From positions 62,001 to 126,000 of the forward strand of contig JADKIZ010000001.1 in the NCBI GenBank assembly GCA_016722445.1: a stretch of 64,000 bases of DNA, written 5' to 3'. Every line of letters begins with the position of its first letter. Position 1 is the stretch's first letter. The DNA comes from Flavobacteriales bacterium (GTDB lineage Bacteria > Bacteroidota > Bacteroidia > Flavobacteriales_D > Sanyastnellaceae). Both the position numbers and the translations under genes were made by a program. The notes beneath the pieces were generated by a model. It was not told the origin of the DNA, did not search any database, and saw only the letters and a list, made by a program, of their open reading frames with translations. Positions 1 to 8,595 of this stretch are shown here, in pieces.

Positions 1-620
1 CCATTTTTGTATACATCGTGATTGTCAACGCCATCAATCTCATTGATGGTGTGGATGGATTGGCTGCCGGAGTTGGCTTGATTGCAAGTCAAGCATTTGC
101 GTTTTGGTTTTATAGAACCGGAGATCAGCCATTGGCATTGCTTGCTATGGGATTAGGTGGTTCACTGCTGGGATTTCTGATTTACAATTTTCAACCCGCC
201 AAATTATTTATGGGAGATTCAGGATCATTGATCATTGGTCTTGTACTGTTTGTACTTGCTGTAAAAATGATTGAGTTTCCGGTGAAGCATATGCTTACCA
301 CCATGAGTGCGGTTCCGACACCAGTGCTTGCGATGGCGATTCTGGCCTATCCTCTTATCGATACACTTCGTGTATTTATTCTCCGTGCATTAAAAGGAAA
401 GTCGCCATTTTCGGCAGATAAAAACCACATACACCACAAACTACTTTCATTGGGACTTACCCACAGACAAACCAGTATGGTACTTTATGGTTTTTCCATT
501 TTCATCATCTTGCTCACCTTCATTGCGCCAGCTTATTCGCCGAATGTCACCTTCCTCATTGTAATGACTGTCGCCGTCGGAACACTCAACTCTGTCTTTT
601 TGTTTAAAAGCAAAAAATAG
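1..620 (+). CDS. WecA/TagO-like undecaprenyl-phosphate glycosyl-1-phosphate transferase, 3' part
   Basis: This is the C-terminal part of a gene that begins before the window; the reading frame is open from base 3. The family is glycosyltransferase family 4 (MraY/WecA/TagO), integral membrane enzymes that move a sugar-1-phosphate from a UDP-sugar onto undecaprenyl phosphate to start an envelope polysaccharide. Visible motifs are NAINLIDGVDGLA near the start of the fragment, KLFMGDSGSL, and the cytoplasmic-loop signature ADKNHIHHKLLSLG, all in family order. Several hydrophobic membrane segments lie between and after them. It converges with the minus-strand response regulator, with only about 35 bases between the stops. 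The exact sugar cannot be told from the sequence, and the N-terminal membrane segments are outside the window. Confidence 0.9.
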   Translation, partial: IFVYIVIVNAINLIDGVDGLAAGVGLIASQAFAFWFYRTGDQPLALLAMGLGGSLLGFLIYNFQPAKLFMGDSGSLIIGLVLFVLAVKMIEFPVKHMLTTMSAVPTPVLAMAILAYPLIDTLRVFILRALKGKSPFSADKNHIHHKLLSLGLTHRQTSMVLYGFSIFIILLTFIAPAYSPNVTFLIVMTVAVGTLNSVFLFKSKK

Positions 621-654
621 TTTGTATCAAAAGGATGTTTTCGAAAATTAGTAC

Positions 655-1805
655 TCAACTGAAATTGGGTACTGCATAAGCTTTTACCATCTTGTCATCG
701 ATGGCTTTGGGTGATAAGATCACCAGTCTTTCCATCACATTTCTGAATTCACGAATATTCCCTGTCCATTTCAATTCCTGCAATGCCTTGATGGCGCCAG
801 AAGTGATTTCCTTTTTTGGCTGGCCATATTCTTCAGAGATGATGCCCAGAAAATGATCTGCTAAAAGAGGAATATCGTCCTTTCTTTCATTCAATGAAGG
901 AACACGAATCACAATCACCGATAATCGGTGGTACAAATCTTCACGGAAATTTCCCGCTTCTATTTCCTTGCGGAGGTCTTTATTGGTTGCAGCAAAAACA
1001 CGCACATTCACCTTGAAATCCTTGTCACCACCTACTCTGGTGATTTTGCTTTCCTGTAAAGCGCGTAATACTTTCGCTTGTGCAGAGAGAGACATATCGC
1101 CAATTTCATCCAAAAACAAAGTACCATGATCTGCCAATTCAAATTTGCCCAAACGGGTTTTGATGGCTGAAGTAAAAGCACCTTTTTCGTGACCGAACAA
1201 TTCGCTTTCGATCAATTCCGACGGAATGGCGGCGCAATTCACTTCGATAAAAGGCCCGGCAGCGCGAGGACTTTTTTCATGAAGTTGACGAGCGACCAAT
1301 TCTTTACCAGATCCATTCCCACCGGTAATGAGCACCCTCGCTTCAGTTGGCGCCACAGTATCGATCATCTTTTTGATTTCGGATATCGCGTCGCTTTCAC
1401 CCACGATATTCGAACCAAGGACCTTATTCACTTTGCGACGCAAAGTTTTGGTTTCTTTCTCGAGGGTATGCTGATTGCTCGCATTGCGAACAGTAACCAG
1501 AATTCTGTTCAGATCAAGTGGCTTTTGAATAAAATCATACGCCCCTTTTTTCAATGCTTCCACAGCAGTTTCCACATTGCCATGACCAGTCATAATAACA
1601 ACAGGTGATTCCACACCTCTCTCTTTCATTTTTGTGAGAAGTTCAATGCCATCCATGCGGGGCATTTTCACATCACAAAAAATGAGATCGAAATTTTCCT
1701 TTTCGACCAATTTCAAAGCGGCAGCGCCATCTTCCGCTTCTTTCACTTCGAAAGATTCGTATTCCAGGATTTTGGTTCGTCGTCGATGATCAGGATTGTG
1801 GGCAT
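655..1805 (-). CDS. NtrC-type sigma-54 response regulator, receiver domain broken by a frameshift
   Basis: The intact frame (GTG at 1746) encodes most of a receiver domain (phospho-Asp in FCDVKMPRMDG, MTGHGN, the KP of QKPLDL) followed by a sigma-54 AAA+ domain with Walker A GGNGSGKE, ESELFGHEKGAFTSA and FLDEIGDMS. The true start is probably ATG at 1805: that frame reads MPTILIIDDEP and then runs out of frame. Receiver helix alpha-1, roughly eight residues between DDEP and ILEYE, is missing, so about 25 bases (3n+1) appear lost near 1765-1772. The sigma-54 interaction loop reads GAFTSA instead of GAFTGA. The protein ends about ten residues after the AAA+ lid with no Fis-type helix-turn-helix, so any control may not involve specific DNA binding. 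A TATTTTCG box at 1839-1832 could be its promoter. No partner histidine kinase is adjacent. Confidence 0.8.
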
Positions 1806-1993
1806 GATGGTTTGCGTTTATTACTCAGCCGCGAAAATATATCCAGAACAGCGGATTCGAACGATACTAATTCATCATCCGGACTTTGGTATACTCAGCA
1901 GAAAATACCACACAATCGGCCACAAATAACATCGAAATGCGCAACCATGCTGATCATTCAACGTAAAGGTCTTTACCACAACGATCTGGAAAA

Positions 1994-4120
1994 ATGACCC
2001 ATAAGATGAGAAAGCTGCTGCTCAGTGCGGTATTCATTGTACCCGTAATTCTGATGGCAGTAGCCCTATTGCGTTATGGCAAGACCATGCAACCGGTATC
2101 TCAAGGTCGCACCCATATCGGTCGAGAAAACATCACATACCATGAAGACCGATCTGGAAATCTAAATGCTCAGGAATTATTCAATCATCAATCTGAATTA
2201 CTAATACCCTTGCCAGGAACAGGTGACGATCCCAATTTCGGCTTCAATCCGCATGACATTTGGTTGCGATTTCAGGTAAAAGGTTCAGAAATTCCATGGG
2301 GCACAGAAATCCTTCAAATCAATAATCCCCTGTTGAATGAAGTTGAACTCTATGAAGTGACTGATCACGGTCCGGTTATGATGTCGCTCACCGGTGACAA
2401 TCATTTCTTCAGCACGCGCCCAATCGACCACCGAACTTTTCGATTTCCCGTTTCATTTGAACAAAGAGAAACGAAAACATTTTTCGTAAAAATCAATGCT
2501 GGTGGGGAACAATTGCTTGCACCACTTTCGGTTTGGACCAAACCTGCACTTGCGGAAAAAGATGCTTTGGACAATCTGGTGCGTGGTTGTTATTTCGGAC
2601 TGGTCATTTTCGTTTTGCTCTTTACGTTGTTTCTTTATCTGAGATTGCGTGAACAATCTTCTTTGTACTATGTCCACTACAACCTCAATCTCCTTTTACT
2701 TCAACTGTCTTTGGGAGGATATGCTTTTCAATTTATTTGGCCGAACAACAGCTATCTCGCGAATATTTCTACGCCCGTCTTTGCTTCACTTTCTATCTTG
2801 GCATTGCTCAAATTTTCACAGGTATTTTTACAACTTCGAGAACATTTTCCAAGGATACACAAAGGCTTGAATTTCGTTGGATATGTGATCATGTTCAACA
2901 TCGGTTTATCCCTGATTGGAACAAAAGAAACATTTCCATTGAGTGTATTGCTCATCAACATTATCGCTCTGGTGATCAATTTTGCCATCATTCCTGTGAC
3001 AGTGATGGTGCTCAGAAAAGGCTACAAGCCAGCCAAATTTTTCCTCATTGGATTCATCACTTTGGTGATTACTGTGTTTGGTTTTATTGCCACAAATCTT
3101 GGCCTCATCAGAAATGAATTTTATGCAGAGTATGGTTTGCTGATTGGAAGTGCGGCGGAGACCATCCTACTTTCATTTGCTGTTGTCGACAAATTCCACA
3201 GCTTTAAAGACCAGGCACTACAAAGTCTCAAAGAACTCAATCGTATTGAACGAGAACAAAATGAAGTTCTTGAAAGAACGGTCAATGCCAGGACAGAAGA
3301 AATTTTACTTCAAAAAACGGAGTTGGAAAATCAGAAAGAAGAAATTCTGAGTAGCATCAGATATGCAGAGCGCATCCAAAGAAATCTACTTCCGACAGAA
3401 GAAGATATGAAGTCCATATTTCCAGATTCGTTTGTGATATACAAACCTAAAGACATTGTGAGTGGTGATTTCTATTGGGTAGGTAAATCAAAGTTGAATG
3501 GTGTCGTCGGTCCGGCACATGAAGTGTCGCTATTCGCCACAGGAGATTGCACAGGTCATGGCGTTCCGGGTGCTATGGTAAGCGTGATGGGTTGCAATCT
3601 TCTTCGGGAAATTCTGCAACAACATCCTGAGGCCATGCCACATGAAATGCTGGAAGAAATAGATAGCAGGATGAAACAGACGATGAGTTTACAGGAAGGA
3701 AGGAATACCAGTGATGGTATGGATATGGCATTGTTTGCGATTCAACACGACACGCTCGAGTTGAGGGTTGCTGCAGCGAATCACACCATCTTCATTTGGA
3801 ATGGAGACGACATGATCTCGATCAAAGGCACCAATCGCCCAATCGGATATTCTCCCATTTCTGAAAGCACACCATTCAAAACCACGCATCATCAACTTAA
3901 AAAAGGCGACATCATTTATGCCTTCACTGATGGTTTTGCCGATCAATTTGGAGGTGAATCAAACAAAAAATTGAAGTTGTCTGGATTGAGAAATCTACTC
4001 CGAGAAAACATACATCTCAGCATGACTGAACAACGCGACAGATTACTCGCATTTTTACACACCTGGCAGGGAAATCAAGAACAAATCGACGACATATCAC
4101 TGATTGGAATCCGCGTTTAA
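1994..4120 (+). CDS. 7TM receptor with SpoIIE-type PP2C phosphatase output domain
   Basis: A 708-residue membrane signalling protein. An N-terminal membrane anchor is followed by an extracytoplasmic 7TMR-DISMED2-like domain (about residues 45-170), seven hydrophobic helices (about 195-400), a charged coiled coil (about 405-465) and a SpoIIE/RsbU-type Ser phosphatase domain (about 480-708). Metal-binding phosphatase motifs are visible: VSGDFYW, ATGDCTGHGVPGAMVS, SDGMDMAL and AFTDGFADQFGG. By family knowledge such proteins dephosphorylate an anti-sigma-factor antagonist in partner-switching cascades, triggered by an extracellular or carbohydrate ligand. No partner kinase or STAS protein lies nearby. 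The start is ATG 1994; ATG 2006 is a possible alternative. It converges with the NlpC gene, leaving two bases between stops. Confidence 0.85.
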   Translation: MTHKMRKLLLSAVFIVPVILMAVALLRYGKTMQPVSQGRTHIGRENITYHEDRSGNLNAQELFNHQSELLIPLPGTGDDPNFGFNPHDIWLRFQVKGSEIPWGTEILQINNPLLNEVELYEVTDHGPVMMSLTGDNHFFSTRPIDHRTFRFPVSFEQRETKTFFVKINAGGEQLLAPLSVWTKPALAEKDALDNLVRGCYFGLVIFVLLFTLFLYLRLREQSSLYYVHYNLNLLLLQLSLGGYAFQFIWPNNSYLANISTPVFASLSILALLKFSQVFLQLREHFPRIHKGLNFVGYVIMFNIGLSLIGTKETFPLSVLLINIIALVINFAIIPVTVMVLRKGYKPAKFFLIGFITLVITVFGFIATNLGLIRNEFYAEYGLLIGSAAETILLSFAVVDKFHSFKDQALQSLKELNRIEREQNEVLERTVNARTEEILLQKTELENQKEEILSSIRYAERIQRNLLPTEEDMKSIFPDSFVIYKPKDIVSGDFYWVGKSKLNGVVGPAHEVSLFATGDCTGHGVPGAMVSVMGCNLLREILQQHPEAMPHEMLEEIDSRMKQTMSLQEGRNTSDGMDMALFAIQHDTLELRVAAANHTIFIWNGDDMISIKGTNRPIGYSPISESTPFKTTHHQLKKGDIIYAFTDGFADQFGGESNKKLKLSGLRNLLRENIHLSMTEQRDRLLAFLHTWQGNQEQIDDISLIGIRV

Positions 4121-4122
4121 AG

Positions 4123-4647
4123 TCATTTTCCCTTGTCGGAAAAAACATGTTTATCTAGTCGACCAGCGCGGATAAACCTTTTTGTAAAATATTCGGAATC
4201 TGAAAGAACTTCCTTCATTACACCACCCTGAACAGTGGCGTGTATCATGGTGATTTTATCGTCCTCAACACTATGAACGATAGAAACATGGCCAATGTGT
4301 TTCTTCGAAACTTTACGACCTGCGAAAAAAAGTAAATCGCCGGGCTTCACTTTTTTCAATTTCACTTCATCACACATTTCAGCAATACCACCACTCGTAT
4401 GTGGGAGTTGAACACCATATTTTCCATATACATGTTGAACAAACCCTGAACAGTCGAATGTTTTTGGGCCACAACTTCCATAACCGTAACGACATCCAAT
4501 AAAATTTTCTGCATAAGAAATCATGCTATCCAGTTCAAATGCTGTCACTGAAAGAGAATCCACAACAACATCGGTGCTATCACTTGATTTTTGTGCAGGA
4601 GCGATCCAAGGGAAGATAAAAAAACTGAGCAACACAAACCATTTCAT
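4123..4647 (-). CDS. secreted NlpC/P60 family cysteine hydrolase
   Basis: A 174-residue protein with an N-terminal signal peptide (hydrophobic to about residue 18, ending APAQ) and one NlpC/P60 domain. The catalytic Cys is Cys66 in FDCSGFVQHVYG, the His is His120 in IGHVSIV, and the third polar residue is probably His136 in MIHAT. The family cleaves peptide stems of peptidoglycan, typically gamma-D-Glu-diaminopimelate bonds, so the likely site of action is the periplasm. It is a single gene with its own -7 box 4 bases before the ATG. The domain is near the minimal size and has no SH3 or LysM targeting domain. Confidence 0.9.
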   Translation of the reverse strand: MKWFVLLSFFIFPWIAPAQKSSDSTDVVVDSLSVTAFELDSMISYAENFIGCRYGYGSCGPKTFDCSGFVQHVYGKYGVQLPHTSGGIAEMCDEVKLKKVKPGDLLFFAGRKVSKKHIGHVSIVHSVEDDKITMIHATVQGGVMKEVLSDSEYFTKRFIRAGRLDKHVFSDKGK

Positions 4648-4651
4648 GTGG

Positions 4652-4659
4652 CGAATCTA
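4652..4659 (-). promoter_or_regulatory. -7 promoter box for the NlpC/P60 gene (leaderless-type spacing)
   Basis: On the minus strand this reads TAGATTCG, a TAnnTTCG variant of the Bacteroidota -7 box. Only four bases separate it from the ATG at 4647, which would put the transcript start at or next to the start codon. I see no convincing -33 TTTG/TTG element. Confidence 0.4.
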
Positions 4660-4777
4660 GAGGCTTTAATGAATTAAACATCGGCCATAACTTCTCCACA
4701 ACAAATATGAATACCTCATAGGAATACAGGAATATTCCATTGAATAACTTTTCCTTCACCGAGGCAAATCACAGGCT

Positions 4778-4785
4778 TACCTTCG
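4778..4785 (+). promoter_or_regulatory. -7 promoter box for uvrD (leaderless-type spacing)
   Basis: TACCTTCG ends four bases before the GTG start at 4790. If used as the -7 element, transcription would begin on the start codon itself. The -33 region is not clear. Confidence 0.4.
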
Positions 4786-4789
4786 CGCG

Positions 4790-7153
4790 GTGAACCAGAA
4801 TTTCGACTTTCTCACAGAACTGAATGAGGCGCAACGTGCTGCGGCAGCACACGTGAATGGACCAATGATGGTGATTGCCGGTGCCGGCTCAGGAAAAACG
4901 CGTGTACTGACATACCGCATTGGACATCTGATCAAACAAGGTGTTGATCCATTTCAGATTCTTGCGCTGACCTTCACCAACAAGGCAGCGAAAGAAATGA
5001 AAAACAGAATTGGCCAGCTCGTTGGTGAACACGAAGCGCGCAATATCTGGATGGGAACATTTCACAGCATTTTCGCACGCATTCTTCGAATTGAATGTGA
5101 AAAAATCAATTACCCGAGAAACTTTTCAATCTACGATACAGCAGATTCAAAAAATCTGATCAAGGACATTTTAAAAGAAATGGCCCTTGATGATAAGATC
5201 TACAAACCTGGAGTGGTTTACAATCGCATTTCATCTTCTAAAAACAATTTGATCTCTGCCGCCGACTACGCGAACGATTCAGAAATACAAACTGAAGATC
5301 GCATGGCGCGAAGAGAGCGCATGTCGGAAATTTATACCGCGTATAATTTGAGGTTATTCAAAGCAGGCGCTATGGATTTCGATGATTTATTGTTTAAGAC
5401 AAATGAACTGTTGCGCGATCATCCTGATGTTCTGCATAAATACCAACACAAGTTTCAGTTCATTCTAGTTGATGAGTATCAGGACACCAATTTTTCTCAA
5501 TACCTCATCATCAAACAACTTGGTGCTGCATTTCAAAATGTATGCGTCGTAGGTGATGATGCACAAAGTATTTATGCATTCCGCGGAGCGAATATTCAAA
5601 ACATTCTGAATTTCAGGAAAGACTATCCTGACTTTGCGATGTATAAACTCGAACAGAATTATCGGAGCACAAAAACAATTGTCGAAGCGGCGAACAGCAT
5701 CATTGCAAAAAACAAAGACCAGATCAAAAAAGAAGTCTGGACACACAATGAGCAAGGCTCACGCATCAAAGTTCACAGAGCATTAACTGATAACGACGAA
5801 GGAAACTTTGTAGCCAATCAGATTTTTTCCACGAAAACCGAAGAAGGGGCAAATCCTGCTGACTTTGGAATTCTCTATCGCACCAACGCACAGAGTCGTG
5901 CTTTTGAAGAAGCACTGAGGAAGATTAATATTCCATATAAGATATATGGTGGACTGAGTTTCTATCAGCGAAAAGAAATCAAGGACCTCATTGCATACTA
6001 CCGTTTGGTTTGTAATCCACATGATGAAGAATCACTGAAACGTGTGATCAATTATCCCAAGCGTGGCATAGGCGATGCAACAGTGAATCGATTGGTGGTG
6101 TGTGCTGCCGAGCGAGAAATCAGTGTTTGGGACATGATACACCGACCACATGAGACAGGACTTTCAGGTTCTGCCATGAATAAGGTGAATGAGTTTGTAA
6201 ATCTCATTCGCAGTTTCGCAGTACATCTTGAAAATAAAAACGCATACGATCTCGGACATCAAATCGCAAGTGAATGTGGATTGTTGAAAGAGCTTTATTC
6301 CGACAGAACACCTGAAGGAATTTCGCGATACGAAAACATTCAGGAATTGCTGAATGGTATGAAAGAATTCAGTGATAAAGTCAATCCGGAATTTCCAGAA
6401 AGTGTGAATACCCTGAGTGATTTTTTGATTGACGTTGCTCTCCTTACCGATGCAGATACCGACGATGGCAGTGATGAAGGAAAAGTTTCCTTGATGACGA
6501 TTCACGCTGCGAAAGGATTGGAATTCCCATATGTGAATGTAGTTGGACTTGAAGAAAACCTCTTTCCATCGCAATTGAGTATCAATTCGCGGGAAGAACT
6601 CGAAGAAGAACGAAGGCTTTTCTATGTTGCACTTACACGTGCAGAAAAAAGAGCGACACTCAGCTATGCACTCACCAGATACCGTTGGGGTCAATTACAA
6701 TATTGTGAACCATCTAGATTTATCGAAGAAATAGATGAGGAATTTCTGGATTTACCTGCTCCGGAAAAAACGGTATCTACCTCGCGGGTTAGTTTCAATG
6801 AAGAGCGTACTGGATTCTTCGGTAAAAACCTGTCATTCGAACAAGCAATTGACAGAACCACTGCTCGCAAAGAAGCGCCCAAGCCAACACCTGCGCCACC
6901 AGTAACTCCGTTTACTCCTCCAAAAAACTTCAAGAAGGTCAATGCTGCCGTTTCAACATCTGCCGCACCCGTTGGAGACTTTGCTGGTCCGGATGAAATT
7001 CAACCAGGCGTTGAGGTCATGCATGAAAAATTCGGAAAAGGGAAAGTGATTTCTGTAGAAGGCAATGCCCCGGATCTCAAGGCGACCATATTTTTTCCAT
7101 CAGCAGGTCAAAAACAATTGTTGCTCAAGTTTGCAAAACTGAAAGTGGTCTGA
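4790..7153 (+). CDS. uvrD: UvrD/PcrA-type superfamily 1A DNA helicase
   Basis: A 787-residue 3'-5' helicase of the UvrD/PcrA/Rep group, acting in nucleotide excision and mismatch repair and in removal of proteins from DNA. Visible motifs in order: Q-motif region LTELNEAQRAA, Walker A AGAGSGKT (about residues 30-37), LALTFTNKAAKEM, Walker B VDEYQDTN (about 227-234), GDDAQSIYAFRGA, EQNYRST, MTIHAAKGLEFP and FYVALTRAEK. The C-terminal 50 residues (GVEVMHEKFGKGKVI onwards) match the Tudor-like tail of PcrA, which binds RNA polymerase in characterised homologues. Start codon is GTG. The next gene is a GGGP/PcrB-family synthase, recalling the pcrB-pcrA pairing of Firmicutes. Confidence 0.95.
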   Translation: MNQNFDFLTELNEAQRAAAAHVNGPMMVIAGAGSGKTRVLTYRIGHLIKQGVDPFQILALTFTNKAAKEMKNRIGQLVGEHEARNIWMGTFHSIFARILRIECEKINYPRNFSIYDTADSKNLIKDILKEMALDDKIYKPGVVYNRISSSKNNLISAADYANDSEIQTEDRMARRERMSEIYTAYNLRLFKAGAMDFDDLLFKTNELLRDHPDVLHKYQHKFQFILVDEYQDTNFSQYLIIKQLGAAFQNVCVVGDDAQSIYAFRGANIQNILNFRKDYPDFAMYKLEQNYRSTKTIVEAANSIIAKNKDQIKKEVWTHNEQGSRIKVHRALTDNDEGNFVANQIFSTKTEEGANPADFGILYRTNAQSRAFEEALRKINIPYKIYGGLSFYQRKEIKDLIAYYRLVCNPHDEESLKRVINYPKRGIGDATVNRLVVCAAEREISVWDMIHRPHETGLSGSAMNKVNEFVNLIRSFAVHLENKNAYDLGHQIASECGLLKELYSDRTPEGISRYENIQELLNGMKEFSDKVNPEFPESVNTLSDFLIDVALLTDADTDDGSDEGKVSLMTIHAAKGLEFPYVNVVGLEENLFPSQLSINSREELEEERRLFYVALTRAEKRATLSYALTRYRWGQLQYCEPSRFIEEIDEEFLDLPAPEKTVSTSRVSFNEERTGFFGKNLSFEQAIDRTTARKEAPKPTPAPPVTPFTPPKNFKKVNAAVSTSAAPVGDFAGPDEIQPGVEVMHEKFGKGKVISVEGNAPDLKATIFFPSAGQKQLLLKFAKLKVV

Positions 7154-7173
7154 GACATTGATGACTGTTGGAT

Positions 7174-7181
7174 TACATTTG
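7174..7181 (+). promoter_or_regulatory. -7 promoter box for the GGGP synthase gene (leaderless-type spacing)
   Basis: TACATTTG is a perfect match to TAnnTTTG. It ends five bases before the ATG at 7187, so a transcript from it would be leaderless or nearly so. No clear -33 element at the usual distance. Confidence 0.45.
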
Positions 7182-7186
7182 TCAAC

Positions 7187-7927
7187 ATGAGTATTCTGGA
7201 CACGCTACAAAAAATGCGAGCGACAGGGCAAAAAGCCTTGTCTGTCCTAATCGACCCCGACAAAATCACAGATCTGGCAGAAGTCAGGAGGATTGCGCAA
7301 CTTGTCCATGAAAGTCGTACCGATTTCATTCTTGTAGGTGGGAGTTTACTCACCACAGATCATTTCAATCTGGTCATTCAAGAGATCAGAAAAAGCGTGA
7401 CGATTCCAATCATTTTGTTTCCTGGAAGTCCATCGCAGATCAGCCGTGAAGCGGATGCTATTTTGTTCCTGTCATTGATTTCTGGCCGAAATCCAGAATT
7501 GTTGATTGGCCAGCATGTCGTGGCAGCTCCCACCTTGCGACAAACCAACCTTGAAATCATTCCGACCGGTTATATGTTGGTGGATTGCGGACGTCCAACA
7601 ACTGCGTCCTATATCTCTCAGACATTTCCGATACCATGGAACAAACCGGAAATCGCCGCTACTACAGCCCTTGCAGGTGAGTATCTCGGTCTAAAGTGCA
7701 TTTACCTCGATGGCGGAAGCGGTGCTGAAAAACCAGTGTCGGCGGAGATGATTGCTCAAGTTCGACAGACGGTACAAGTGCCAATAATCGTGGGTGGAGG
7801 CATCAGGCATGAAGACCAGGCAAAAGAAATATACGCAGCGGGTGCAGATATGATAGTGGTCGGAACCGCCTTTGAAGAAGAGCCAGAATTACTTTTCGCA
7901 CTTGCACAATCCAAAACCAATTGGTAA
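7187..7927 (+). CDS. geranylgeranylglyceryl/heptaprenylglyceryl phosphate synthase
   Basis: A 246-residue TIM-barrel prenyltransferase that joins sn-glycerol-1-phosphate to a long prenyl diphosphate, forming an ether lipid precursor. Family motifs are visible: DPDK at residues 23-26 (Mg-diphosphate binding), VGGSLLTT, YLDGGSGAEKPV, and the phosphate-binding loops IIVGGGIR and ADMIVVGTAFEEE. Length and motifs fit the GGGPS branch common in Bacteroidota. The physiological lipid product in such bacteria is poorly known and cannot be inferred here. It follows uvrD by 33 bases but has its own promoter box, so it may be transcribed separately. Confidence 0.92.
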   Translation: MSILDTLQKMRATGQKALSVLIDPDKITDLAEVRRIAQLVHESRTDFILVGGSLLTTDHFNLVIQEIRKSVTIPIILFPGSPSQISREADAILFLSLISGRNPELLIGQHVVAAPTLRQTNLEIIPTGYMLVDCGRPTTASYISQTFPIPWNKPEIAATTALAGEYLGLKCIYLDGGSGAEKPVSAEMIAQVRQTVQVPIIVGGGIRHEDQAKEIYAAGADMIVVGTAFEEEPELLFALAQSKTNW

Positions 7928-7999
7928 TGATCTTCCTCAACACGCCATAAAACAAAGCAAAACCTCATCAAATTTGTCAGATAAATCAAATCAACTCCT

Positions 8000-8527
8000 A
8001 TGATCCGTAGACCTTTCAATCTGAAAAAGTGGATAGACGAAAACCGTGATCTTTTAAAACCGCCTGTCGGTAATAAAAACCTCTACAAAGAAGCAGGGGA
8101 TTATATTGTTATGATTGTCGGTGGGCCCAATGCCCGTAAGGACTATCACTTCAACCAGACAGAAGAATTGTTTTATCAGATTGAAGGGGATATTGAGGTG
8201 GGTCTCCAGGAAGATGGCAAAGCTGTGGACGTGCCAATCAAAGAAGGTGAAATGTTTCTGCTTCCGGCCAATGTTCCACATCAACCGCGCAGAGGACCCA
8301 ACACCGTTGGATTAGTCATTGAGTGCATTCGTGCGGACCGCAATCTGGAAGACGGATTGCAGTGGTATTGTGAAAAATGCAACAACAAACTGCATGAATA
8401 CCGCTTCGTTCTTCATGATGTAGAGAAGGACTTTCTGCCCCGTTTCCGAGATTTTTATGCATCTGAAGACCTCAGAACGTGCAAAAACTGTGGTCATGTG
8501 ATGGAAACTGACCCAAGATTTGTCTGA
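8000..8527 (+). CDS. nbaC: 3-hydroxyanthranilate 3,4-dioxygenase
   Basis: A 175-residue cupin dioxygenase that opens the ring of 3-hydroxyanthranilate in the kynurenine pathway (tryptophan breakdown or NAD synthesis). The catalytic iron ligands are visible as His50, Glu56 and His94 (YHFNQTEE and NVPHQPRRG). The second, rubredoxin-like iron site typical of bacterial enzymes is present: CEKC at 124-127 and CKNC at 161-164. Length equals the bacterial family. No other kynurenine pathway gene is adjacent, so it stands alone in the window. The bases just upstream contain CAAATTTG, one mismatch from a -7 box, about 20 bases before the ATG. Confidence 0.95.
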   Translation: MIRRPFNLKKWIDENRDLLKPPVGNKNLYKEAGDYIVMIVGGPNARKDYHFNQTEELFYQIEGDIEVGLQEDGKAVDVPIKEGEMFLLPANVPHQPRRGPNTVGLVIECIRADRNLEDGLQWYCEKCNNKLHEYRFVLHDVEKDFLPRFRDFYASEDLRTCKNCGHVMETDPRFV

Positions 8528-8561
8528 AAAAACTTGTAAATGCAACCAAATACAGAAAATA

Positions 8562-8569
8562 TAGTCTTG
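8562..8569 (+). promoter_or_regulatory. possible -7 box for the PKD-repeat gene
   Basis: TAGTCTTG matches TAnnTTTG at seven of eight positions and sits 26 bases before the ATG. The nearest TTG upstream (8534) is about 25 bases away, slightly far for a -33 element. Confidence 0.25.
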
Positions 8570-8595
8570 AAACCGATATCAAAGCCAAAACATAC

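Noticed and set aside
1812..1997. 61-codon frame before the 7TM phosphatase gene
   Set aside because: No signal, no family, overlaps the likely promoter of the response regulator and the 5' leader of the next gene.
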